The notes beneath the pieces were generated by a model, which saw only the letters and a list, made by a program, of their open reading frames with translations, was not told the DNA's origin and searched no databases. The translations under genes were made by a program, and so were the position numbers. DNA of 64,000 nucleotides from Marinobacter litoralis (GTDB lineage Bacteria > Pseudomonadota > Gammaproteobacteria > Pseudomonadales > Oleiphilaceae): positions 992,001 through 1,056,000 of the forward strand of contig NZ_JAELVS010000001.1 in the NCBI RefSeq assembly GCF_016427555.1. Direction: 5' to 3'. This document shows positions 53,289-61,214 of this stretch, piece by piece (the stretch's first letter is position 1; each line of letters opens with the position of its first letter).

Positions 53289-53710
53289 AGAAAAACCTCG
53301 ATTCAAATGTCAGATCACTGCGCGCGTACTGCGGGCAAAGTATGGATGGCGCACAAGATACAGCAAGTCTGTATTTCAGGTCAGCCCCGGAAGTGCAGGA
53401 TTTTCGGATATAAGCAATGATCCGCATTAACATGCGCTCAGTATCAGACTAAAGTGGCGCTGTTATTGTTAACAAAAGGCGAGAGAATCGCGCCTTGTAA
53501 CAATCTTCAGCCCGGCTGACATGTTCCAAAGCAATTTGCATGCAGTTGGCAAACGCAATTTATTATTTCGGCAAAAAACGGGATAATGCGCGCAAATTCG
53601 ACAGGAAGCACAAGGCTGCGCCCTTTACCTCGCGCAGTGACGGCTTTCGACAGACCGCTTTGCTGATCGTGGAGCGGTTCCAAGCTCAACACTAGCTAAG
53701 GTGGGAATCA
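53289..53710. other. Intergenic region before mqo
   Basis: No gene is seen in these 422 bases. There is a hairpin at 53466-53503, a GACTAAAGTGG near 53448 resembling the weak motif copy, and GATAAT at 53582 as a possible -10. It must carry promoters for mqo and the divergent antiporter. Confidence 0.5.
53466..53503. repeat. Two-part inverted repeat upstream of mqo
   Basis: Outer TTGTTA (53466-53471) with TAACAA (53498-53503), inner AAGGCG (53476-53481) with CGCCTT (53491-53496). An imperfect stem-loop, perhaps a leader structure, operator or terminator of an unseen transcript. Confidence 0.45.
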
Positions 53711-55192
53711 ATGGCCGTTAGACAGGCAGATGTAGTGCTGGTCGGTGGGGGCGTCATGAGCGCAACCCTCGGCGTGATGCTCAAGCAGCTTGATCCGTCT
53801 CTGGATATTGTCATGCTGGAGCGCCTGGACCACGTTGCTCACGAGAGCACAGATGGATGGAACAACGCAGGCACGGGCCATGCGGGTTACTGTGAACTGA
53901 ACTACACACCTGAAACGGACGATGGCGACGTAGAAATCGCGCGAGCGCTGCAGATCAACGCGCAGTTCGAAGTATCGTTGCAGCTTTGGTCTTACCTCGT
54001 TGAGCAGGGCATTCTGCCCGAACCGACCTCTTTTATTAACCGCACGCCGCACCAGAGCTTTGTCTGGGGCGAAGAAAACGTGGCTTTTCTGAAACGCCGC
54101 TATGAGCGCCTGAAAGACCATCACCTGTTCCGGGAAATGGAGTACACCGAGAGTCCGAAGGAACTGGAAGAGTGGATGCCATTGGTGGTGGGCAACCGCA
54201 ATCCGATGGAAAAAGTCGCGGCGACTCGCATCAAACATGGCTCGGATGTGGATTTTGGCTCTCTGACCCGGAGCATGGTCAAGTGGCTGGAAGCCCAGCC
54301 TAACTTTGAGTTGATGGTCAACTCACCGGTTTACTACATCGATCAGCGCGACAACGGCCGTTGGAAACTGCGTGTCAAAAACCAGAAAACCGGCGAAACC
54401 ACCAAGCTGGAAGCCGGTTTCGTCTTCCTGGGCGCCGGTGGTGGCGCGCTGCCGCTGTTGCAAAAGTCCGGCATTGATGAAGCGCGCGGATACGGTGGCT
54501 TCCCGGTCAGTGGCCAGTGGCTGGTGTGCCAGAAGCCGGAAATTGTTAACCAGCACCACTCCAAGGTGTATGGCAAAGCGCCGATTGGTGCGCCCCCCAT
54601 GTCGGTTCCGCATCTGGATACCCGTATTATTAACGGCGAGCCGGCTTTGCTTTTCGGGCCTTTTGCAGGCTTTACCACCCGATTCCTCAAGCAGGGCTCC
54701 ATGTTTGATCTGTTCGGCTCGGTTCGGGCCACCAACCTGCGCCCGATGCTGTCGGTTGGTAAGAGCAACATGGACCTGACCCGCTATTTGATTGGGGAAG
54801 TGTTCCAGTCTCACGCAGACCGTGTGGAAGCGTTGCGCAACTTCTTCCCGGATGCGAAGGAAGAGGATTGGACCTTGCAGATGGCCGGCCAGCGCGTGCA
54901 GATCATCAAGCAAACCAAAGAAGGCGGTGGCAAGCTCGAGTTCGGTACGGAGATTGTGGCCGCAAAAGACGGTTCTCTGGCAGCCTTGCTGGGCGCATCT
55001 CCGGGCGCGTCCACGGCGGCAAACGCGATGTTGAACGTGCTGGAGCGCTGTTTCCCCGAAAAAATGCAGACCCAAGAGTGGCAGGAGCGCATGAGAACGC
55101 TGGTGCCGTCTTACGGTCAGTCATTGGTGGAAAACGAAGAGCTCCTGAACTCCGTTCGTGAGCGCACCCTGAAGACGCTTCAGTTGAACTGA
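53711..55192 (+). CDS. mqo: Malate:quinone oxidoreductase
   Basis: A 493-aa FAD enzyme oxidising malate to oxaloacetate with electrons to quinone. G-G-G-V-M-S-A-T near residue 13, W-N-N-A-G-T-G-H-A-G-Y-C-E (about 51-63) and G-A-G-G-G-A-L-P-L (about 240-248). Complements fumC in the TCA cycle. AGGTGGG before ATG. Confidence 0.95.
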   Translation: MAVRQADVVLVGGGVMSATLGVMLKQLDPSLDIVMLERLDHVAHESTDGWNNAGTGHAGYCELNYTPETDDGDVEIARALQINAQFEVSLQLWSYLVEQGILPEPTSFINRTPHQSFVWGEENVAFLKRRYERLKDHHLFREMEYTESPKELEEWMPLVVGNRNPMEKVAATRIKHGSDVDFGSLTRSMVKWLEAQPNFELMVNSPVYYIDQRDNGRWKLRVKNQKTGETTKLEAGFVFLGAGGGALPLLQKSGIDEARGYGGFPVSGQWLVCQKPEIVNQHHSKVYGKAPIGAPPMSVPHLDTRIINGEPALLFGPFAGFTTRFLKQGSMFDLFGSVRATNLRPMLSVGKSNMDLTRYLIGEVFQSHADRVEALRNFFPDAKEEDWTLQMAGQRVQIIKQTKEGGGKLEFGTEIVAAKDGSLAALLGASPGASTAANAMLNVLERCFPEKMQTQEWQERMRTLVPSYGQSLVENEELLNSVRERTLKTLQLN

Positions 55193-55205
55193 GGCGTTCT
55201 GCCAG

Positions 55206-55229
55206 GCCCGATGCAGGGAAGCATCGGGC
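55206..55229 (+). terminator. Hairpin terminator after mqo
   Basis: GCCCGATGC (55206-55214) and GCATCGGGC (55221-55229) around AGGGAA, then TTGTTG. Lies 13 bases past the mqo stop and before the convergent small gene. Confidence 0.7.
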
Positions 55230-55256
55230 TTGTTGCGCAGATACCGTTTTGATTGA

Positions 55257-55502
55257 TCAGAGTTGGCCGAAAGCCGCGTCGAAATCTTTGGCGGCCGCAT
55301 CGGTAAACTCGAAGTTATTCCGAATATACCCCAGCGTCGCTTTTTCAGTGTCGGTTACGCCCTGCCCATCCTGGGCCGACTTGAACAAATCCGCCACCTC
55401 GTCTTTTGACAGTTTGCCTTCGCCCTTTCCCGTAGTGTGCTTGCGCGCGAGTTCCAGCAGTTCTTTTTCGTATTTTTGACCATCAATTGTTTCGTAAGCC
55501 AT
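55257..55502 (-). CDS. Small acidic protein of unknown function
   Basis: An 81-aa protein starting M-A-Y-E-T-I-D-G-Q-K-Y. Helical, acidic, with G-E-G-K-L-S-K-D-E and D-T-E-K-A-T-L-G-Y-I-R stretches, somewhat EF-hand-like in feel but without a full loop. No function known to me. A longer start at 55535 adds 11 residues. Confidence 0.6.
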   Translation of the reverse strand: MAYETIDGQKYEKELLELARKHTTGKGEGKLSKDEVADLFKSAQDGQGVTDTEKATLGYIRNNFEFTDAAAKDFDAAFGQL

Positions 55503-55658
55503 AGCTGAGCCAACCCCATTGAATAGTGATCGCAAGATGCCCGGAGCCTTGTGGCCCCGCTGCGGGCAGGCAAACGAACGCGAGCGTCCTACGGCAAGCC
55601 TGATCTATTTATACAAGCATAAGCTTTGGGGTTGCGCAAATAATGATCAGTCTCGCGG

Positions 55659-56036
55659 TTAGGGAACGACCGCATAAGCAACAATCTCGACCAGCATTTC
55701 CTCTCGGGCAAAGCCTGAAACGATGATGGCAGCGCGGTTCGGATAAGGCTCAGACACGAAGTCGGCGTACACGCGGTTCACTGTCGCCAGGTCTTCACGG
55801 TCGGTCACGTAGATCACCACCTGCGTGAGGTCGGACACCTGACTGCCTGCACTTTCCAGCGTGTGTTTCAGGTTGGCCAGCGTTTGAGTGATCTGGGCTT
55901 CAATGCCGCCTTCGACCACTTTGCCGTCGGCATCAATGGGGATTTGGGCCGTAAACAACAGGCCATTGCCGACCGTGGCCCACGCAAGCGGGGATTTCGA
56001 GGCGGGCAGGTTGGTGGTTACCGGATACGGGTTCAT
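55659..56036 (-). CDS. RidA family protein
   Basis: A 125-aa RidA/YjgF-type protein, the family that hydrolyses reactive enamines/imines. The key Arg in Y-P-N-R-A-A-I is present, with N-terminal F-T-A-Q-I-P. AAGGAG site before ATG 56036. Last gene of the reverse-strand cluster, 9 bases after the DUF3726-like gene; suggests an imine intermediate in that pathway. Confidence 0.85.
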   Translation of the reverse strand: MNPYPVTTNLPASKSPLAWATVGNGLLFTAQIPIDADGKVVEGGIEAQITQTLANLKHTLESAGSQVSDLTQVVIYVTDREDLATVNRVYADFVSEPYPNRAAIIVSGFAREEMLVEIVAYAVVP

Positions 56037-56045
56037 AGGAGCTCC

Positions 56046-56813
56046 TTAATCGTTGTCGTTGGTGCCGGCGCCAGCGCCTTGGCGTGAGTCTTCCGAGGAT
56101 TCCACCAGCATCTTTGTTGCCAGCAGTTTGAGGCGATCCCAAAGTTCCTGATCCACCTCGATGCCGTCCACCAGTGACCGTTCGTGCCAGTCGAGCATGG
56201 CGGCTTGATTTTGCAGAATCAGATCATTGGCCGGCGCGTCGGGTTTCAGGTTGGGTAGCAGGTCCACGTGGTTCACCATCACCAGCGTGATGCCGTTATT
56301 GGGTTCGGTATCGTCGGGGATGGACGGCAGCCCGTACATGCAAATCTCGGGTTCGGCCTCGCCGGATTTAAAACTCACGATAATCTCGGTCAGTGGCTCG
56401 TGGGAATTGCGCCAGAACGCCGTCACGCTCATGCCGCGTCGCGCGATGCGAGACAAATAACCCACGATCAGCATGCGGTTGTGGCAATGGCGTATCTTGG
56501 TGACCGACAGCCCTCGGGCACGGCACTTGGCGTATCCCAATTCAATCGCCAGGCTGGCGTGGCCGAGCACGGTTTTGTTCTCGGCATCCACCACACATAA
56601 ATCCGCATCCTGATAGATCAGCTTGGGCGGGTGGGATTTGTCTTCATTGAGCAGAAAATCCAGGCCCTTGCGCAGGGAAGTGACACCATCTAACCCATGA
56701 GCTTCCATCCAGGCCACCATATCCGCGGCATCGTTGGCGTCGCCTTCGTCAAAACCAATGGCGATGAAGGCTTTTCGGGACAGTCCCTGCAGTTCGTTGA
56801 ACGAGACTTTCAT
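56046..56813 (-). CDS. DUF3726-like protein
   Basis: A 255-aa protein whose N-terminus (S-F-N-E-L-Q-G-L-S-R-K-A, A-A-D-M-V-A-W-M-E-A-H-G-L-D-G) resembles DUF3726, a family related to malate/lactate dehydrogenase-like proteins and often in amino-compound catabolism. No signal or membrane segments. Overlaps the 580-aa gene by four bases. Function unknown. Confidence 0.55.
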   Translation of the reverse strand: MKVSFNELQGLSRKAFIAIGFDEGDANDAADMVAWMEAHGLDGVTSLRKGLDFLLNEDKSHPPKLIYQDADLCVVDAENKTVLGHASLAIELGYAKCRARGLSVTKIRHCHNRMLIVGYLSRIARRGMSVTAFWRNSHEPLTEIIVSFKSGEAEPEICMYGLPSIPDDTEPNNGITLVMVNHVDLLPNLKPDAPANDLILQNQAAMLDWHERSLVDGIEVDQELWDRLKLLATKMLVESSEDSRQGAGAGTNDND

Positions 56814-58552
56814 AGGTGTTCACCTTGCACAGCGTGGTTGGTATCGAGGTTCGGTTCCACCGGGAAACCCCAGTCGTCCAGCTGTTCCAGTGAACGTCCC
56901 GGGCGGCAAAGTTCCCGCGCTAGCGGCGCGCCCTGGAACAGGGTAATGCGCACCCAACGGTCGGATTTCGGGTCAAAACGGCTGGCACCAAAAAACGAGA
57001 GCTTGGTGCGCAACAGGTGCATCGGCTTCATATTCCGGTGCCATAAGTTGGCGCGAATCTCGCCATACGGCGTTTCGCCCATGGTTTGAATGCGGCGCAC
57101 ACAATCTTTCTGGCCCGGGTGAGCCAGCAGGAATTCCACCACCATGGCGTTTGGATTGTTGGCAACAAACGGCTCAAGCTTGGCATAGCAGCGGCTGATG
57201 CGCGGGCCAATGGCCAGAGCCAGCTCTTTCTCGGCACCAGACTCGGCCCCTCGAACACCAAGCCGGGGCTCTTCTTTTTCAATGGAGCGGTACCAGAACC
57301 AATAATTGTCTTCGTGGCAGTCCTCACGGTAGTGCAGAGCCCATTCAAATTTTTGTTCGATCAGCGCTTTCAGCTGCCGGGCTTTCATATCTGGCTGCAG
57401 GTCCATCGATTCCTCGCAGCCGAGTTCATCGTCCAGTTTGTCCACCAGGTTCGGGTACAGTTCAATCAACAGAGTGTTGATGAGCTCCTGCGCCTCCAAA
57501 GAACATTGGCCTTCGGCCCAGGAAATCAGCTCTTCATACAGCCCGGGGTGTGCCAACGTTCGGTCGAGCCAATCAACGGTTTCGGCGATGGATTTGGCAG
57601 TGCTCTGGTTGCGCAGGGTTTGTTCCGGATCTTCTGTTTTAGTTTGTTGCAAGTGCGTGAGCGCGCGCGCCATCAACTCTCGCAGTTTGGCGTGTGTTTG
57701 TTCGGTAGCGGGTTTTTCCCGAACATAGGCGAGCGCCCGCTCCCGGGTATACACCCACTGCTGGATCAGCTGTGGGTGGTTGATCAGAAAAGGGGCCATA
57801 CCCAGACCTGTGGAATTGCCAATGCCCAGATAACGCTCCAGTTCCGGGTGCAAAGGCACCGCCTGATCGGGGGCTTTAGCTCGGGCCAGATGATTGAGCT
57901 GATCAATCGAGAACTGACGCAGCACGTAGACGGCCAGCATTTGCGCCGCGAACGGCCGGTTGAAATCCGAGTTCCGCTGCAGCCGGGCGAAATCGGCAAT
58001 GCCGAACTTGCCATTGCCGTAAACTGCTGTGGTGCGGTACAGATATCCGACCGCCGTCAGCCAGGCCGGATCGGGCTGTTGGCCGGCGGACAAGGCTTCG
58101 ACAAACTGGCTGAAGTTGCGCAGGCTTTTATTGGCCCGGGAAAGCACCAATACCCGCGGGTGCTGCCGCCCCGCTTCTTGAAGCGGGACATTGGCTTCCA
58201 TTTGTTCCAGCAACGAGTTTTCTACTTCGCCTTCTACCATGGCAAAGGTGACATCCCAGGCTTCGGCGATGACCCGGTCCGATCGCAGCTCTGCGGGCAG
58301 GTCCCGGCAGAAAATTACGCAGTGGTAGCAATTTTCCGGGGTGCTGATGCGATATACCGCCAGCCCGTGGCCTTGGCCATCCAGATCAAACTGTGTGTTG
58401 ACCACCTGCCACCGTTCCGCAATCATTTTGCGCATCAACGACCGGACAAAGCTCAGCCGGCTGGCAAACATGCTGCCCAGTCGCTCCAGCTTCATCACAT
58501 CACTGGCCGGGCGTAAGTTGTTGGGTACGGATGAAGAGGTTGCTGAAATCAT
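56810..58552 (-). CDS. Large protein of unknown function (580 aa)
   Basis: No recognised family. Soluble by look, mixed charge, many helices; the centre has L-Y-R-T-T-A-V-Y-G-N-G-K-F-G-I-A-D-F (about 170-187) and a G-I-G-N-S-T-G-L-G-M-A-P-F stretch (about 241-253) that may be a binding loop. Cysteines are few. AAGGG site before ATG 58552. Coupled to the DUF3726-like gene by overlap and to a BCCT transporter gene 39 bases upstream, so it probably acts in the same pathway. Confidence 0.7.
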   Translation of the reverse strand: MISATSSSVPNNLRPASDVMKLERLGSMFASRLSFVRSLMRKMIAERWQVVNTQFDLDGQGHGLAVYRISTPENCYHCVIFCRDLPAELRSDRVIAEAWDVTFAMVEGEVENSLLEQMEANVPLQEAGRQHPRVLVLSRANKSLRNFSQFVEALSAGQQPDPAWLTAVGYLYRTTAVYGNGKFGIADFARLQRNSDFNRPFAAQMLAVYVLRQFSIDQLNHLARAKAPDQAVPLHPELERYLGIGNSTGLGMAPFLINHPQLIQQWVYTRERALAYVREKPATEQTHAKLRELMARALTHLQQTKTEDPEQTLRNQSTAKSIAETVDWLDRTLAHPGLYEELISWAEGQCSLEAQELINTLLIELYPNLVDKLDDELGCEESMDLQPDMKARQLKALIEQKFEWALHYREDCHEDNYWFWYRSIEKEEPRLGVRGAESGAEKELALAIGPRISRCYAKLEPFVANNPNAMVVEFLLAHPGQKDCVRRIQTMGETPYGEIRANLWHRNMKPMHLLRTKLSFFGASRFDPKSDRWVRITLFQGAPLARELCRPGRSLEQLDDWGFPVEPNLDTNHAVQGEHL

Positions 58553-58591
58553 GATGTCACCCTTGCCTGTTTGGCCTACTGTTCATTCTAG

Positions 58592-60151
58592 CTAGTGTTG
58601 GATGAGATTCTGCTCGCGAGCCATGGCATAGGCCGCTTTGGGGCCAAGCCACAGGGATGGCAGCAGAATGAGTGAAACCGGAATCGCGGTTAGCACAATG
58701 AATTGCTGCAGCACGCTGATCTGGCCCGCCCCCATGAACAGCAGGATGGCGGCCATGCCGGCCATGGCGAGGCCCCAGAACGCCCGCACAAAGGTGTTGG
58801 GTTGGTCGTGGCCAGAGCTCACGACAGCGATGGAGTAGCTCATGGAGTCACCGGTAGTGGCCACGAACACGGTTGTCAGAATCAGGATGGCCAGCGCCAT
58901 AAAACCGCCGCCGGGAAGTGCTTGCGCGACAGTCAGCGTGGCGACATCAAAGCGGAAGTTATTCAAGGCGTCCGCCAGGTCGATCACGCCGGTTGACTGG
59001 TAATAGATGCCTGAGCCGCCGAGCAGGGTAAACCAGATGGTGGTGGCAACGGGGGCCATCACCGCGACCGCCAGAATCATGCTGCGGATGCTCCGGCCCC
59101 GGGAAATCCGCGCCACGAAAATCGCCATCAGCGGGGCATAACCCAAAAACCAGGCGAAGAAGAACACGGTCCACCACTGCATCCACCAGCCCGGCGCAGT
59201 CTCGGCGGTCATGGTGGCCATGGTCATGAAGGAAGACACGTACTGGCCCATCCCCTGGATGTAGGTGTTGGTGAGGAACAGCGTGGGGCCGAACACATAA
59301 ATAATGGCTGCGACCGCCAGGGCCAGAAACACGTTCATGCGGCTCAGGAACTGGATGCCGCGATGGATGCCGGTCACCGCCGAGGTCACGTAGATAATGG
59401 CGAGCGCAATGAGAATCGCCATTTGTGTCACCAAACCGTCGGCCAGCCCGAACAGTTCACTGAGCCCAAAGCTCATTTGTGTCGCCAGAAAACCGATGGG
59501 GCCAACGGTGCCAGCCACTACTGCGATCACACAGCAAGCATCGACAACGCTTCCCAGCCAGCCGCTCATGATGTGTTCGCCAAACACCGGGTAGAGCAGG
59601 GTGCGCGGTTGCAGCGGTTTGTCTTTCACGTAGTGCGCGTGAGCCAGAACAATCGCGGCCAACGTACCCAGAACGGCCCAGGCGAGGAAGCCCCAGTGCA
59701 TGAACGACTGTGCCATGGCGTTGGGGATGGCTGCGGCGGTGCCGGGTTCAGAGCTGAACGCCGGCGGGGTGACCACATAATGGTAAATGGGCTCGCCGGC
59801 AGCGAAGAAAACGCCGCCTCCGGCCAGCAAGGTACACATGATGATGGAGAGCCAGCGAAAGGTGCTCATCTCGGGCTGCTCCATGTTGCCAATTCTGGCT
59901 CGGGCAGCCGGTGTGCAGGCCACGCCGATGGCAATGAAGAAGGTGGCCAATAGCAACAGTTGGAAGTAGGTGCCGAAGACTTTCGCCGTCCAGCCAAACC
60001 CTTCGCCGATCACCTCCGCAACAGCTTTGAGATCAAACAGAGAAAATCCGACGAACAGCACGATAAAGCCAACGCTGAGGGTCAGTACCACCGGATCGCC
60101 AAGTTGGGCTATGGAGTAGTCTCCGCCTGACTTGATGTTGTTGTTTTTCAT
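58592..60151 (-). CDS. BCCT family transporter
   Basis: A 519-aa, 12-helix transporter of the betaine/choline/carnitine class. The key helix reads F-F-F-A-W-F-L-G-Y-A-P-L with F-V-A-R-I-S-R-G-R; betaine carriers usually have A-W-W-I-S-W there, so two of the three aromatic-box positions differ (F and Y). Hence a substrate near, but not equal to, betaine is likely. ATG 60151 (GTG 60154 possible). Nearly identical C-terminus to the truncated gene at 63689-64000. Confidence 0.9.
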   Translation of the reverse strand: MKNNNIKSGGDYSIAQLGDPVVLTLSVGFIVLFVGFSLFDLKAVAEVIGEGFGWTAKVFGTYFQLLLLATFFIAIGVACTPAARARIGNMEQPEMSTFRWLSIIMCTLLAGGGVFFAAGEPIYHYVVTPPAFSSEPGTAAAIPNAMAQSFMHWGFLAWAVLGTLAAIVLAHAHYVKDKPLQPRTLLYPVFGEHIMSGWLGSVVDACCVIAVVAGTVGPIGFLATQMSFGLSELFGLADGLVTQMAILIALAIIYVTSAVTGIHRGIQFLSRMNVFLALAVAAIIYVFGPTLFLTNTYIQGMGQYVSSFMTMATMTAETAPGWWMQWWTVFFFAWFLGYAPLMAIFVARISRGRSIRSMILAVAVMAPVATTIWFTLLGGSGIYYQSTGVIDLADALNNFRFDVATLTVAQALPGGGFMALAILILTTVFVATTGDSMSYSIAVVSSGHDQPNTFVRAFWGLAMAGMAAILLFMGAGQISVLQQFIVLTAIPVSLILLPSLWLGPKAAYAMAREQNLIQH

Positions 60152-60190
60152 CACGCGTACCTTTTTTGTTTTAGCGCTTATCCGTTTACA

Positions 60191-60234
60191 GGGTGCCGGG
60201 CATTAAGCACCCCCGAGGGCTCAGGTAAGAGCCC
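60191..60234 (-). terminator. Two small hairpins between dipeptidase and BCCT genes
   Basis: GGGTGC (60191-60196) with GCACCC (60207-60212), and GGCTC (60218-60222) with GAGCC (60229-60233). The second overlaps the dipeptidase stop. No strong U-tract; attenuation or processing within the operon is more likely than full termination. Confidence 0.4.
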
Positions 60235-61198
60235 GGGTGCCCATTTCCAGTTGCCGCAGCCAGTTAAGGCCCATGATCTTTTCCACGTCTTCTTCGCTGA
60301 AACCTTTACGGCGCAGGCCTTCAATAATGGCTGGGAAATCCCGGTTGTCTTTGAACCACGACAGTGGCCTGGGCCAACCCGCGTTGTTTTTGTTGCCTTC
60401 GCCAAAATCCATTTCCTTGGACCAGCGGCCATTGCGCATCCAGTCCAGAACGGATTGGGGCTGGCCCTGGCACAAATCGGTGCCAATCCCGATGTGATCA
60501 ATACCCATCAGTTCCGCGGTGTCGGCCACCATGTTGCAGAAGCTTTCCAGCGTGCAGTCGGGCCCGTCTTTCAGGTGAAACGGGTACACCGAGAAACCGA
60601 GTAACCCGCCACTTTCCGAGATGGCCTTCAGCACCGTATCTGACTTATTACGCTTCGCCGGATGAAACGAGGACGGGTTGGCGTGGGAAATAATCACCGG
60701 CCGGCTTGATAGTTCGATGGCGTCTAGTGTCGAACGTTCCGAACTGTGGGACATGTCGATGATCATGCCCACCCGGTTCATTTCCGCGATGGCCTGGCGG
60801 CCAAACCGGCTCACGCCGCTGTCTTCCGCTTCGTAACAACCTGCAGCCAAAAGGCTTTGGTTGTTGTAGGTCAGCTGCATGATCATCAAACCGAGCCTGC
60901 GCATGACTTCGATCATGTCGATGTCGTCTTCAATGGGTGAGCAGTTTTGCGCGCCGAAGAATACGCCCACACGATTGGATTCTTGTGCCCGCCGGATGTC
61001 TTCTGCCTCGTACACCGGCATGATCAGATCGCTGTGCTGTTCGAAGCGGCGATTCCAGTCGCCGAAGCGTGACAGCGTCTCGCGGGTGTTTTCGTGGTAC
61101 ACCAAGGTAGCGTGCACCGCCGACACACCGCCTGCGTGCATTTGCTCAAAAATCTCCCGGGACCAGTTGGAGTATTGCAGTCCATCGATAGTCAGCAT
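60221..61198 (-). CDS. M19 membrane-dipeptidase-like protein lacking the N-terminal metal motif
   Basis: A 325-aa M19-type amidohydrolase. The histidines in D-M-S-H-S-S and I-S-H-A-N-P, the R-N-K-S-D and the G-I-G-T-D near the end are present. The N-terminal H-x-D of classical enzymes is missing (I-D-G-L-Q-Y-S-N), and the bridging Glu region reads F-G-A-Q-N. Thus three usual zinc ligands are absent or changed, as in a large bacterial subfamily. Substrate unknown; may cleave an amide or cyclic bond. GGAG before ATG 61198. Confidence 0.85.
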   Translation of the reverse strand: MLTIDGLQYSNWSREIFEQMHAGGVSAVHATLVYHENTRETLSRFGDWNRRFEQHSDLIMPVYEAEDIRRAQESNRVGVFFGAQNCSPIEDDIDMIEVMRRLGLMIMQLTYNNQSLLAAGCYEAEDSGVSRFGRQAIAEMNRVGMIIDMSHSSERSTLDAIELSSRPVIISHANPSSFHPAKRNKSDTVLKAISESGGLLGFSVYPFHLKDGPDCTLESFCNMVADTAELMGIDHIGIGTDLCQGQPQSVLDWMRNGRWSKEMDFGEGNKNNAGWPRPLSWFKDNRDFPAIIEGLRRKGFSEEDVEKIMGLNWLRQLEMGTRALT

Positions 61199-61214
61199 GG
61201 TGCTTCTCCTTTGA

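Noticed and set aside
53448..53458. GACTAAAGTGG upstream of mqo as a motif copy
   Set aside because: It shares only the ACTAAAGT core, is ~250 bases from the gene and an 8-mer is expected by chance in 64 kb; it also lowers trust in the 21500 site.
57086..58516. Long forward-strand open frame opposite the 580-aa gene
   Set aside because: The reverse frame has a ribosome site, operon overlap and gene-like sequence; the forward frame shows low-complexity shadow composition. Since neither strand has a recognised family, a search of both translations would be decisive.
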